A DNA stretch of 64,000 nt from Bryobacterales bacterium (lineage in GTDB: Bacteria; Acidobacteriota; Terriglobia; Bryobacterales; Bryobacteraceae), in the NCBI GenBank assembly GCA_016721425.1, contig JADKID010000007.1, positions 310,001-374,000 of the forward strand, in the 5' to 3' direction. Below are positions 17,946-27,438 of this stretch, one piece after another (positions within the stretch are counted from its first letter, which is position 1; the number at the start of each line of letters is the position of its first letter). A program made the translations under genes and the position numbers. A model generated the notes under the pieces. It was not told the origin of the DNA. It saw only the letters and a list, made by a program, of their open reading frames with translations, and made no database searches.

Positions 17946-20128
17946 TGCTGCCGCTGCTCGCACTGTGGCTCCTGGCCCCGGCACAACAGCCGGGCGAGGA
18001 TTGCTGGCGTGCGCGCAGATTGGGGCGTCCGGAGGCTGCGGTGTGCTTCGCCGCGCTGGCGAAATCCGAGCGCCTTTGGCCCCGGGCGGAGGGCCTGTGG
18101 GGGCTACGTGAATTTGAGGAGGCCAACAAGGTGTTCCGTCTGGCCGTTGCGGGTAGCCCGAAGGAGCCGATGCTGCGTGTCCGGTGGGGACGGCTGCTGT
18201 TGGAGCGGTTCAACGGGAAGGACGCGACCGAACTTTTCAATGAGGCCACGGCCATCGAAAAGGACTACCCGCCCGCGTTGCTTGGCATGGCCCAGCTATT
18301 TGCCGAGGGCTTTGACCGGCGGGCGATGGAGCTGACGAAGAAGGTCCTTGAGTTGAACGCAAAGTCGATTGAGGCTCGCGAGCTGTATGCCCAGCTTCTG
18401 CTGGAAGACGGCGATTTCGTGGGCGCTGAGAAGGAGGCGCGCCAGGCGCTGAGCGAGGATCCCCAGGCGCTGGACGCCATGGCGCACCTGGCTGCCGCCG
18501 ATCTGCTGCGGGACAAGCCAACGACGGAGTGGACCGCGAAGATGCTGGCCGTGAATCCTCACTATGGCGAGGGCTACGCGAAGATCGCGCGGCACTTCGT
18601 TCTGAATCGGCGTTACGAGGAGGCCATCGCCAACTACCGGCGGGCGGTTGCGCTGGATCCGCAGTATCTGCCGGCGCAGAGCGAACTGGGGATCAATCTG
18701 ATGCGCGTGGGAGAAGACGTCGAGGCACGGAAAGTGCTGGAGACCGCCTACGAGCGGGGGTACAAGAACAGCCCGACGTCCAACTCGCTCCGCCTGCTGG
18801 ACAGCTACAAGAACTTCATCGTTTACCGGCAGCCGCGATTCGTCCTGCGGCTGCACAAGAGCGAGGCGGCGCTGCTGCGTCCCTATGTGGAGCGCGAGAT
18901 CCTGCGTGCGCTAGACGCCTTCGACGCCAAGTACGGATTCAAGCTGCCCGGGCCGGTGACCGTCGAAATGTATCCGGAGCACGAGGATTTCGCGGTTCGG
19001 ACGATGGGCATGCCCGGCCTTGGTGCGTTGGGCGTCACGTTCGGCATGAGTATTGCGATGGATAGCCCGTCTGGCCGCAAGCCGGGCACCTTCCACTGGG
19101 CGAGTACGCTGTGGCACGAGTTGAGCCACGTGTACGTCCTGACAGCGACGCGCCATCGTACGCCGCGATGGTTCACGGAGGGTCTCTCGGTGCATGAGGA
19201 GACAGCCGTCTCGCCGGAGTGGGGCGACCGGCTCACTCCCGAGGTGATCGAGGCCATTCATGCAAAGAAGCTGCTGCCGATCGCCACGCTGGATCGCGGC
19301 TTCATCCGGCCCGCTTATCCGGCGCAGGTGATTGTGAGCTACTTCCAGGCGGGCCGCATCTGCGACTACATCAACGAGAAGTGGGGTTGGCCCAAGCTCC
19401 AAGAGATGATGAAGGCGTACTCGCAGGTGACGACGACGGCCGAGGTTGTCGAGAAGGCGCTGGGCATGAAGCCGGAAGAGTTTGACACCCAGTTCCTCGC
19501 CTGGCTCAACGGGCAGCACAAGACGTCCGTCGAGCGGTTCGCCGCGTGGAGTAAGGCGATCAAGCCGCTCAACGACGCCCGCAAGGCCAAGCGCTGGGAG
19601 GAGATCCTCCGCGACGGCCCGAAGCTGCGCGACGACTATCTGGAATACGTGGAGGCTGGCAGCGTGTACGAAGCGCTGGCCGATGCCTATGAAGCCACGG
19701 GCAACAAGGCCGCGGCGATGGCGGAGCTGAACCGCTACCTGCTGACGGGTGGCCGCGATCCCGACCTGATCAAGCGGCTGGCCGCGCTGCAAAATGAGGC
19801 CGGCGACAAGAAGACGTCGGAAGCGACGCTGCGCCGGCTGCTCTGGATTTACCCCGTGAAGGATGAAGAACTGCACCGCAGGCTGGGTACGCTGCGCGCC
19901 TCGCTCCACCTGTGGGATGGCGCCGCCGAGGAGTGGCGAGCCGTCATCGCGATGCAGACGCCCGACCCCGCTTCCGCCAACTACGAACTCGCCCGTGCCT
20001 ACAAAGAACTCCAGCAGTTCGACAACGCCAAGGACGCCCTGCTTGCCGCTCTGGAAACGGCGCCGGGGTATCGTCCTGCGCAGCGTCTGCTGTTGGAACT
20101 GAATCAGAAAGAGCAAACTAAGCAATGA
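17942..20128 (+). CDS. TPR protein with MA-type zinc metalloprotease domain
   Basis: A 728-residue protein. The N-terminus (MLPLLALWLLAPAQQPG) looks like a short signal peptide or anchor. TPR-like helices fill residues about 20-270. A gluzincin domain follows, with H392-E-L-S-H396 as zinc-binding motif and E413 in WFTEGLSVHEE as the third ligand, the pattern of Peptidase_MA_2. More TPRs occupy the C-terminus (about 560-728). The complete HExxH...E set predicts an active zinc protease. It starts in an ATGA overlap with the caspase-like gene and ends in an ATGA overlap with moxR. An exported protease facing the VWA domains is the simplest reading. Confidence 0.85.
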   Translation: MMLPLLALWLLAPAQQPGEDCWRARRLGRPEAAVCFAALAKSERLWPRAEGLWGLREFEEANKVFRLAVAGSPKEPMLRVRWGRLLLERFNGKDATELFNEATAIEKDYPPALLGMAQLFAEGFDRRAMELTKKVLELNAKSIEARELYAQLLLEDGDFVGAEKEARQALSEDPQALDAMAHLAAADLLRDKPTTEWTAKMLAVNPHYGEGYAKIARHFVLNRRYEEAIANYRRAVALDPQYLPAQSELGINLMRVGEDVEARKVLETAYERGYKNSPTSNSLRLLDSYKNFIVYRQPRFVLRLHKSEAALLRPYVEREILRALDAFDAKYGFKLPGPVTVEMYPEHEDFAVRTMGMPGLGALGVTFGMSIAMDSPSGRKPGTFHWASTLWHELSHVYVLTATRHRTPRWFTEGLSVHEETAVSPEWGDRLTPEVIEAIHAKKLLPIATLDRGFIRPAYPAQVIVSYFQAGRICDYINEKWGWPKLQEMMKAYSQVTTTAEVVEKALGMKPEEFDTQFLAWLNGQHKTSVERFAAWSKAIKPLNDARKAKRWEEILRDGPKLRDDYLEYVEAGSVYEALADAYEATGNKAAAMAELNRYLLTGGRDPDLIKRLAALQNEAGDKKTSEATLRRLLWIYPVKDEELHRRLGTLRASLHLWDGAAEEWRAVIAMQTPDPASANYELARAYKELQQFDNAKDALLAALETAPGYRPAQRLLLELNQKEQTKQ

Positions 20129-21129
20129 CCCCAATTGATTCGGAGACCTTGAAACAGCGAGTGGCCCGCTTCCAGCAGGTCCAGGAGTCTATCGTCGCGC
20201 AGGTCCGCAAAGTCATCGTCGGCCAGGATGAAGTCCTGGAGCAGCTGATGATCGCTTTGTTTGTGGGCGGCCACTGCCTGATCACCGGCATGCCCGGCAC
20301 CGCCAAGACGCTGCTTGTGCGGACGATGGCGGAGACCCTGGGGCTGCTCTTCAAACGCATCCAGTTCACGCCGGACCTGATGCCGTCTGACATCACGGGC
20401 ACCGACATCCTGGAAGACGACCCCGTGACCGGGCGCCGAGTCTGGACGTTTGTGCAGGGTCCCATCTTCGGCAATGTCCTGCTGGCCGACGAGATCAACC
20501 GCACTCCGCCGAAGACACAGGCTGCACTGCTGGAGGCGATGCAGGAGCGCTCCTGCACGGTGCGTGGGAATCACTACAATCTGCCCGCGCCATTCTTCGT
20601 CCTGGCCACGCAGAACCCCATTGAGCTGGAAGGCACATACCCGCTGCCGGAGGCGCAACTGGATCGATTCCTGTTCAACACGCTGCTCGATTACCTGCCG
20701 ATGGAAGACGAGCTCAAGGTGATTGCGCTGACCACCACGACGGCCCAGGCCAACCTGCAGCCCGTGACCACGGCCGAAGAGATCCTGTCGTTCCAGCAAC
20801 TGGTCCGCATGGTGCCCATCGCCGACGAGGTGGCGCGCTATGCCGTGCAACTGGTCCGCATGACCCGCGCCTCCGATGCCTCGGCGCCGGATTTCGTCAA
20901 GAAGTACGTCAACTTCGGCGGCAGTGTGCGCGGCGCGCAGAATCTGGTCCTGGCCGCCAAGGCGCGCGCCCTGATGCTGGGCCGCTACCATGTCACGTTT
21001 GAGGACGTCTCGATTTTGATGCGGCCCGTGCTCCGCCATCGTATTCTGCTCAATTTCCAGGCGGAAAGCGACCGCCTGACCCCGGACGACGTGCTGAAGA
21101 GGATTCTGGATGCTGCAAAGGTTTCTTGA
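20125..21129 (+). CDS. MoxR family AAA+ ATPase
   Basis: A 334-residue cytoplasmic AAA+ ATPase. Walker A is GMPGTAKT at residues 55-62 and Walker B is LLADEINR with D122-E123; RTPPKTQAALLEAMQER and LATQNPIELEGTYPLPEAQ are MoxR signatures, the latter holding the sensor 1 Asn. The C-terminal lid domain is present. MoxR proteins remodel or insert cofactors into VWA-containing clients, and DUF58 and VWA genes follow directly. Start and stop overlap the neighbours (ATGA before; 20 bases after), so stoichiometric coupled translation is likely. Confidence 0.95.
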   Translation: MTPIDSETLKQRVARFQQVQESIVAQVRKVIVGQDEVLEQLMIALFVGGHCLITGMPGTAKTLLVRTMAETLGLLFKRIQFTPDLMPSDITGTDILEDDPVTGRRVWTFVQGPIFGNVLLADEINRTPPKTQAALLEAMQERSCTVRGNHYNLPAPFFVLATQNPIELEGTYPLPEAQLDRFLFNTLLDYLPMEDELKVIALTTTTAQANLQPVTTAEEILSFQQLVRMVPIADEVARYAVQLVRMTRASDASAPDFVKKYVNFGGSVRGAQNLVLAAKARALMLGRYHVTFEDVSILMRPVLRHRILLNFQAESDRLTPDDVLKRILDAAKVS

Positions 21130-21997
21130 TCCACAGGTCCTGGCCGGGATCGCCAACCTGGAGCTCACTGCCCGCACAGTGGTGGACGGGTTTGTTGCGG
21201 GCATGCATCGCTCGCCCTACTTCGGCTTCAGCCAGGAGTTCGCCGAGTACCGCGCCTACGTTCCCGGCGATGACCTCCGATATGTGGATTGGAACGCCTA
21301 CGCGCGCACCGATCGTCTCTATCTGAAGAAGTACCGCGGCGAGACTAACACGCGGCTGACTCTGCTACTGGACCGCAGCGCGTCCATGGGATTCCAGGGC
21401 AAAGGCGTCCGCAAGATCGACTACGCCCGTTTTCTCTCCGCCTCGCTGGCCTACCTGGCGCATCAGCAGCGCGACGCAGTGGGCCTGATCAGCTTCGACG
21501 ATGCAGTCCGCGACTACGTGGAGCCGTCGTCCCGCCACGGGCAGTGGGCCAAGGTTCTGTATGCTCTCGATCGCGCCGAGCCGAGCCACCGCACCGACTT
21601 TGCGCAGCCATTTACCCACTTTCAGCAGTTCCTGCGGCGGCGCGGAATCGTTCTGGTGGTCTCTGATTTCTTCGCGCCGGCCGGCGAGGTGATTCAGACC
21701 GTGGCGCCGCTACGCCAACGCGGCAACGACGTCATCCTGATGCATGTTCTTGACCCGCAAGAGATCCGCCCGCAACTGAGCGGCTCGCGCATTCTGGTGG
21801 ACATGGAGACTGGAGACGAGATGGAAGTGAGTCCCGAATATGCGGCCGGCCCGTACCGGGAACGGATCGACGCCCACCTGGAGGCGATGGAGAGTGGCGC
21901 GCGGGGCGCCGGTCTCAGCTATTTCCGGGCGGTGACCGATCAGCCGCTCGACGAGGCGCTGCGGCGCTATCTCGTGGTACGCGCGGGGAGATTCTAG
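21110..21997 (+). CDS. DUF58 domain (VWA-like) protein
   Basis: A 295-residue protein with the DUF58 hallmark block EYRAYVPGDDLRYVDWNAYA followed by RTDRLYLKKY, then a VWA-like strand LLLDRSASMGF with a MIDAS-type motif and IVLVVSDFF. No signal peptide or membrane helix is visible, so it is probably cytoplasmic at the membrane face. DUF58 proteins pair with MoxR ATPases throughout bacteria. The start lies inside moxR by 20 bases and the stop abuts the next ATG with no gap. Confidence 0.93.
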   Translation: MLQRFLDPQVLAGIANLELTARTVVDGFVAGMHRSPYFGFSQEFAEYRAYVPGDDLRYVDWNAYARTDRLYLKKYRGETNTRLTLLLDRSASMGFQGKGVRKIDYARFLSASLAYLAHQQRDAVGLISFDDAVRDYVEPSSRHGQWAKVLYALDRAEPSHRTDFAQPFTHFQQFLRRRGIVLVVSDFFAPAGEVIQTVAPLRQRGNDVILMHVLDPQEIRPQLSGSRILVDMETGDEMEVSPEYAAGPYRERIDAHLEAMESGARGAGLSYFRAVTDQPLDEALRRYLVVRAGRF

Positions 21998-23935
21998 ATG
22001 GGGCTCCTGTCGCCATGGTTTCTCGCCGGGATGGGCCTGTTGGGCCTGCCGCTCTACCTGCATCTACTCAAACGCCATAAGAGCGTCCCGGAACAATTCA
22101 GCTCTCTGATGTTTTTTGAGAAGAGCATGCAGGCCAATCTGAAACACAGACGCCTGGATTTCCTGCTGCTGCTCGCCATGCGTCTGGCGCTGCTGACCCT
22201 CATCGTGCTGGCGTTTGCTCAGCCCTTTCTGACGCGGCACGGCGCTATCGCCGGGGCGCAGATTCCGCGCCTGATCGTCATCGATGATTCGGCCAGCATG
22301 GGCGCAGGCAACCGCATGGAGCGGGCGCGCTCGGAAGCCGCCAGTTTGATCACGGAAGGCGCCAAGGTTGCCACTTTTGATTCGCAGATGCGGCTGATCA
22401 CCGTTGCTGACATTGCGGGGCTCCAGGCCGGGACGGCGAGGAGTTCTCTGGGCGAGTTGGCCCGCGCGCTGCGGGCGTATCAGGAGAGCGTCAAGACTCC
22501 GCTGGAAGTGCATCTCATCAGCGACCTGCAACTCAGCTCCATGCCGGCGGGCTTCAGCGACCTGCGCCTGAACGCCGATATCAAGCTTGTCCTCCATCCG
22601 CTGGCCGACAAGGCGGAGCCGAACTGGACGGTAGACAGCGTGACAGCCCCCTCGCGGGTCCGCGACGGCAAGGGCGCCAAGGTGCAGGCCACCGTCGCCG
22701 GCTTCCACACGGACGCCGCGACCAAGGTGGTCACACTCGAGGTGAACGGCCGGGAGATCGCTCGGCAGTCCGTACTGGTGCCGGCGGGCGGGCGAGTGAA
22801 GGTGGAGTTCAACGGTCTGGATATTCCTTACGGATTTGCGAAGTGCGCGGTGACTGTGCAAGGCGGCGACACGCTGGCCAGTGATGACCGGTACCTGTTC
22901 GCTGTGGAGCGAACAGACCCGCAGCGTGTGGTATTCCAATACGGCGAGCGCTCGACCCGTTCAGTTCTCTACTTCCGGAACGCGCTGGAGGCGGCCACGG
23001 CCGGCGCCTATCAGGTGGAGGCCACCCCAATTTCGCAGGACGTGAACTATGATCGTGCGTCGTTCGTTGTACTCTCCGATGTCGGGCAATTCAACGACGC
23101 CGCACTCCGCCGGTATGTGGAGCGTGGAGGTTCGGCGCTGGTGATCCTAGGCCCGCTCAGCGTGGCCGCCGGTAAGGCCCCTGTCACGGGCGAGCTCATC
23201 AAGGCCTCCCGCTACAACGCACGCGCCGGCGACCGCTATCAGACTCTTGGCTCGGCGGATGACTCCTACCCGCCCATTGGGCGTGCTGCCCGCTGGGAGG
23301 CCGTGCGCTTCTATCAGAGCGTCGAGTTGGAGCCGAAGACGTCGCGTGTGCTGGCCCGGCTCACTGATCAAACGCCCATCCTTCTGGAACAGAAGATCGG
23401 TGAGGGCACTGTGGTCTTGTTTGCCTCCTCGCTGGACAACGTGGCCAACGATTTTCCGGTGCAGCCGGCCTTTGTCCCGTTCGTCGAACAACTCGCACAC
23501 AGGCTGAGCGGATGGGAAGAGGCCTCGCTGAATGTGATGGTCGACAGTGCTCTGGATTTCAAGACGAGCGCTGGATCCCGGTCTTTTGAGGCGATGGATC
23601 CGGACGGCAACCGCGCGCTGTCGTATCAGGAGTCGTCGAAGGGCGCGCCGCTGATTCTTTCGCGTGCGGGTTTCTGGGAAATACGCCGGGGGGCGGGGAA
23701 GGCGCAGATGCTGGCCGCCAATATTGACAGGCGCGAGTCTGATCTGGCGCCGATGCCGGAAGAATCGGCGCAGCTTTGGCAATCGCCGGTGGCGGGCCAG
23801 CAGAGCGGGTCCAGTAGCACGCGAGAGAGCGAGTCGCGCTGGCCGCTGGCGGCGTGGATTTTGGGCGCCGCCGCGGTGGCGGGCCTGTTGGAAGCAGTTG
23901 TAAGCAGTAGACACCTCAGTCGGGAGGCAGCATGA
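21998..23935 (+). CDS. BatA-type VWA membrane protein
   Basis: A 645-residue protein. The N-terminal BatA domain has two transmembrane helices (PWFLAGMGLLGLPLYLHLL and RLALLTLIVLAFAQPF) with the conserved FSSLMFF and HRRLDFLLLL between them. A VWA domain begins at IVIDDSASMG with an intact DxSxS motif. Middle residues resemble the Ig-like and amidotransferase-like parts of similar proteins (VVLSDVGQFN, GTVVLFASSLDN). A C-terminal helix (AAWILGAAAVAGLLEAV) anchors the end. Named after the Bat aerotolerance proteins, but function in Acidobacteria is not established. It overlaps the last operon gene by four bases. Confidence 0.9.
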   Translation: MGLLSPWFLAGMGLLGLPLYLHLLKRHKSVPEQFSSLMFFEKSMQANLKHRRLDFLLLLAMRLALLTLIVLAFAQPFLTRHGAIAGAQIPRLIVIDDSASMGAGNRMERARSEAASLITEGAKVATFDSQMRLITVADIAGLQAGTARSSLGELARALRAYQESVKTPLEVHLISDLQLSSMPAGFSDLRLNADIKLVLHPLADKAEPNWTVDSVTAPSRVRDGKGAKVQATVAGFHTDAATKVVTLEVNGREIARQSVLVPAGGRVKVEFNGLDIPYGFAKCAVTVQGGDTLASDDRYLFAVERTDPQRVVFQYGERSTRSVLYFRNALEAATAGAYQVEATPISQDVNYDRASFVVLSDVGQFNDAALRRYVERGGSALVILGPLSVAAGKAPVTGELIKASRYNARAGDRYQTLGSADDSYPPIGRAARWEAVRFYQSVELEPKTSRVLARLTDQTPILLEQKIGEGTVVLFASSLDNVANDFPVQPAFVPFVEQLAHRLSGWEEASLNVMVDSALDFKTSAGSRSFEAMDPDGNRALSYQESSKGAPLILSRAGFWEIRRGAGKAQMLAANIDRRESDLAPMPEESAQLWQSPVAGQQSGSSSTRESESRWPLAAWILGAAAVAGLLEAVVSSRHLSREAA

Positions 23936-26900
23936 CAGCCCTGCAACGGTTCCAGTTCTATCTTGAAGCAGTGGAGCGGCGTCTTCGTTGGAAGGCGCTA
24001 GCCGCCGGAGCGGCCGTTCTTGCAGGCGCCGCATTGTTGGCGACAATCCTGCTGTCGCTGACAGCGGACCGCTTCGCATTCTCGGAGGCGAGCTTGTTCT
24101 GGACGCGCGCGGTACTGTTCCTCTCCATCGGGCTCAGCATTGTGTTCGCGCTCGCCATCCCCATTTTGCGCATAAACCGCAGAAGCACCGCGGCGCGAGT
24201 GGAGCGCGATGTAGAGGGGCTGGATCAGCGCGCCCTCACACTGGCAGCGGTGCCGGAGGAGAACCCCTTCAGCGAACTGGTTGCCGAACAGGCGCTACAG
24301 GCCGCGGAGCAGACTCCGCCTTCATCACTCGTCAGTTCACGGCTGCTGGGTGGTCTGGCGGCCGGCTGCGCACTCGGAATTGGCGGGTTGATCTGGCTGA
24401 CGGTGGCCGGGCCAGGATCTCTGGGATACGGCGCGCATCTCTTGTGGGCCGGCACGCCGCGGGTGGGCGAAGGCCCCATGTATCAGATCGCGGTGAAGCC
24501 TGGCGACGCCAAGGTGCGGCGCGGCGGCGATCAGGTGATCGAGGCCATGCTCACGGGCTTCGACACTCCGGATGTGCGTCTGAAGGCTCGCGCCGGGAGT
24601 GCGGCGCAGTGGGAATCGCTCAAGATGGAGCCGCGGCCCGGAGGGGGCGGGTATGCCTTCCTTTTTGCGGGCATCGCCGACAATGTGGAGTACATGGTGG
24701 AGGCCGGCAGGCTGCGCTCCCCGATCCACCGTCTCACCGTTGTGGATCTGCCGGGCGTGAAGAAGCTGCGTGTGACGTATCACTATCCCTCGTGGCTGGG
24801 TCTGCGTGACGCCACCGATGATCCGGGCGGCGACATTCGCGCGGTGGCGGGTACGGAAGCCGATGTGTATGTGCAGGCCACCGCCCCCCTGAAGAGCGGC
24901 CTGCTGATTCTCGACGACGGCACGCGCGCCGAATTGACGCCTGAGCAGGACAACTGGTACAAGGCGCGGGTCAGTGTCAAAAAGGACGGCATCTACTATG
25001 TGGCCGCGCTGGACGAGGGGACGCCCGTCCGGCTGAGCGAAGACTACTTCATCGAGGCGAAGGCGGAGAAGCCGCCCGTGATTCGGGTGTCGCGGCCCGG
25101 TAGGGATGCGAAGGTCAGCCCGATTGAAGAGGTGGGCGTGGAGGTCCATGCCGAGGATGACTTCGGCTTGAACAGCGTGGAGCTGAAGTACTCCGTCAAT
25201 GGCGGCCCGGAGCAGACCGTAGCGCTGTTAGCCAACAAGGGAGTCAAGAGCGCGGACGGCCGTACGATGATCGCGTTGGAGGATTTCAAGATGTCGCCCG
25301 GAGACGTGGTGGGCATCTACGCCGCAGCTCGCGACGCACGCACCGTGACGCAGACGGACATGTTCTTCCTGGAGGCGCAGCCCTTCGAGAAGGAGTTCAC
25401 GCAGGCGCAATCGGAGGGCGGTGGCGGCGGCCGCGGGGAAGGGCAGCAGCAGGATGAGATTGCGCAGCGGCAGAAGGAGATCATCGCCGCCACGTGGAAT
25501 GAGATCCGAACGCCGAAGGCAAAGTCTCTGGCGGCAGAAGACGCCGGGTTCCTGTCGGGTGTCCAGCTGAAACTGAGTGAACAGGCGAAATCTCTCTCGC
25601 AGCGGATGCGGAGCCGCCAACTGTCCGGGACCAACGAGGAGTTTCAGAAGTTCTCCAAGGAGATGGACCAGGCAGCGGCGGCCATGACCGAGGCAACGGG
25701 ACAGCTCAAGAACCAGCGATGGAGGGAAGCGCTAGCGCCCGAGCAACGGGCGTTGCAGCACATTCTCCGCGGCGAGAGCATTTTCCGCCAGATCCAGGTG
25801 GCATTCGGACGCCAGGGTGGCGGCGGTGGTGGCGGCGGCGGCGGCCAGATGCGCGATCTGGAGAGCCTGTTCGATCTGGAATTGGACACGGAGAAGAACC
25901 AGTACGAAACGGCGCAATCGGGAGGCTCGCAACAGCAGCGCGAGCGCCAGGTGGATGAGGCGTTGAAGAAGCTGGAGGATTTGGCGCGCCGGCAGCAGGA
26001 GCTCGCTCAGCAGCAGCAACAGCAGAAGCAGCAGCAGATGGCCCAGCAGCGTTGGGCGCAGGAGATGTTGCGGCGGGAGGCTGAGGAGCTGCGGAAGAAG
26101 ATGGAGGAGTTGCAGCGCGGCCAGCAGCAGGGGCAGCAGGGACAATCCGGGCAGCAGGGGCAATCCGGACAGCAGGGCCAATCGCAGGGGCAATCCCAGG
26201 GAATGTCGCGCGCGCAGCAGCAACTGGACCGAGCCATCGACGACATGCGCAAGGCGCAACAGTCCGGACAGGGCCAAAGCAGCGCCGAGAACGCGCGCCG
26301 TGCGGCAGACCGGATGCAGGAGGCGCGGGACAGCATGTCCGGCATGCGCCGCCAGCAATCCGGTGACCGCATCGATGACATCTCGCAACGGACGGCGGAC
26401 CTGGCGCAGCGCCAGAAGCAGTTTGAGGATCAATTGAAGCAGATGTATCCCAGGGGACCTGAAAGTGGCCAGCAGCCCGGGCAATCGAGAGAACAGATCG
26501 AGCAGATGGCCAAGCAGAAAGAGGGGATGGAGCGGGACTGGAAGAAGCTCGAACAGCAGATGCGGGAGACAGCGCGGGCGTTGGAAGGGACGCAAAAGAG
26601 CGCGGCTTCGCGCATGAGAGAGGCGCTCGGCGATGCGCAGCAAAACGAGTTGGGTGTGCGATTGCAGCAGGGATCGGGCTGGATGCGGCGGGGTCTCGGT
26701 CCGTATATCGGATCGAGAGAGAAAGTGGTTTCCGACACACTGGATCGCATGAAGCGGCAGGTGGATCAGGCCAGGGAGATGACGCAGCAGCAGGGCAAGC
26801 CCGGCCAGGGCGACGGGAAGGACGGGCGGGAGTCGACCGAGCAGTCCGTGGATCAGTTGGAGCAGTTGCGGGCACAAATGCAGGCCATGACGCGTGGGCA

Positions 26901-27438
26901 GCAAGGGCAGCAACAGGGCCAGGGTCAAGGCCAGGGCCAACAAGGTCAACAACAGGGACAGGGCCAGGGGCAACAACCGGGTCAGGGACAGGGCCAAGGT
27001 CAGCAGCAGGGACAGGGCCAAGGCCGGGGACAGTTCTCCGGCGCCCCGCGGAAACAGAGCAGTTCACGCGACGCGAATGCAATGAACGATGGAACGCTTC
27101 GCGGACCGGAGGGTCAACTCCAAGGGGTCTACGACCAGATGATGCGGCAGCTTCGCCAGTTTCGTTTTGGGGAGAACACGGACAACGAGACCAAGGCTGA
27201 GCTGGATCAGCTCATCCGGGATATGCAGCGGCTCAACCCGCGGAACTTCCCTGGCAACCCGGCGCTGCTGGGCCGGATTGATGCGGAGTTGCTGCCGCAG
27301 GTGGAGCAGATCGAACTGCGGTTGCGGCGTAAGCTCGACAACATGACGCCCGGCGGCACGTTGGTGCGCAGCGGATCGCAAGCCGGCTATGGCGATGCCG
27401 TAGCTGAGTATTTCCGGCGGTTGAGCAAGGAAAAGTAG
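23932..27438 (+). CDS. DUF4175-like membrane protein with long Gln/Gly-rich coiled-coil region
   Basis: An 1168-residue protein. Two transmembrane helices near residues 20-45 and 60-85 precede an extracytoplasmic beta-rich part (about 150-480). Residues about 485-1000 are extended, charged and Gln-rich, predicted coiled coil, interrupted by a poly-Gly tract (about 626-637) and two GQ repeats. The C-terminal 100 residues look globular (YDQMMRQLRQFRF ... YGDAVAEYFRRLSKEK). Similar DUF4175-type proteins end MoxR/BatA operons in several phyla. The low-complexity tract may reach across the periplasm or bind partners. The stop is adjacent to the convergent protease gene stop with no intergenic base. 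Confidence 0.8.
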   Translation: MTALQRFQFYLEAVERRLRWKALAAGAAVLAGAALLATILLSLTADRFAFSEASLFWTRAVLFLSIGLSIVFALAIPILRINRRSTAARVERDVEGLDQRALTLAAVPEENPFSELVAEQALQAAEQTPPSSLVSSRLLGGLAAGCALGIGGLIWLTVAGPGSLGYGAHLLWAGTPRVGEGPMYQIAVKPGDAKVRRGGDQVIEAMLTGFDTPDVRLKARAGSAAQWESLKMEPRPGGGGYAFLFAGIADNVEYMVEAGRLRSPIHRLTVVDLPGVKKLRVTYHYPSWLGLRDATDDPGGDIRAVAGTEADVYVQATAPLKSGLLILDDGTRAELTPEQDNWYKARVSVKKDGIYYVAALDEGTPVRLSEDYFIEAKAEKPPVIRVSRPGRDAKVSPIEEVGVEVHAEDDFGLNSVELKYSVNGGPEQTVALLANKGVKSADGRTMIALEDFKMSPGDVVGIYAAARDARTVTQTDMFFLEAQPFEKEFTQAQSEGGGGGRGEGQQQDEIAQRQKEIIAATWNEIRTPKAKSLAAEDAGFLSGVQLKLSEQAKSLSQRMRSRQLSGTNEEFQKFSKEMDQAAAAMTEATGQLKNQRWREALAPEQRALQHILRGESIFRQIQVAFGRQGGGGGGGGGGQMRDLESLFDLELDTEKNQYETAQSGGSQQQRERQVDEALKKLEDLARRQQELAQQQQQQKQQQMAQQRWAQEMLRREAEELRKKMEELQRGQQQGQQGQSGQQGQSGQQGQSQGQSQGMSRAQQQLDRAIDDMRKAQQSGQGQSSAENARRAADRMQEARDSMSGMRRQQSGDRIDDISQRTADLAQRQKQFEDQLKQMYPRGPESGQQPGQSREQIEQMAKQKEGMERDWKKLEQQMRETARALEGTQKSAASRMREALGDAQQNELGVRLQQGSGWMRRGLGPYIGSREKVVSDTLDRMKRQVDQAREMTQQQGKPGQGDGKDGRESTEQSVDQLEQLRAQMQAMTRGQQGQQQGQGQGQGQQGQQQGQGQGQQPGQGQGQGQQQGQGQGRGQFSGAPRKQSSSRDANAMNDGTLRGPEGQLQGVYDQMMRQLRQFRFGENTDNETKAELDQLIRDMQRLNPRNFPGNPALLGRIDAELLPQVEQIELRLRRKLDNMTPGGTLVRSGSQAGYGDAVAEYFRRLSKEK
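26116..26206 (+). repeat. Tandem GQQGQS-coding repeat
   Basis: Inside the DUF4175-like gene, imperfect copies of a roughly 18-base unit (caggggcaatccggacag) code for repeated GQQGQSGQ. The unit keeps the reading frame. Such arrays change length readily by slippage. Confidence 0.7.
26898..27033 (+). repeat. Tandem GQ-coding minisatellite
   Basis: A second in-frame array of cag-ggc/ggt-ca(a/g) units codes for (GQ)n with QQ interruptions, about 40 residues. Units are 6 to 12 bases and imperfect. It sits near the end of the coiled-coil region of the DUF4175-like protein. Confidence 0.75.

Noticed and set aside
26116..27033. Tandem repeats as a CRISPR-like array
   Set aside because: Units are short, have no unique spacers and stay in the protein reading frame.
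25706..27082. Two long minus-strand frames over the Gln/Gly-rich region
   Set aside because: They are artefacts of the repeated CAG/GGC codons; their translations are Leu- or Pro/Ala-rich low complexity.
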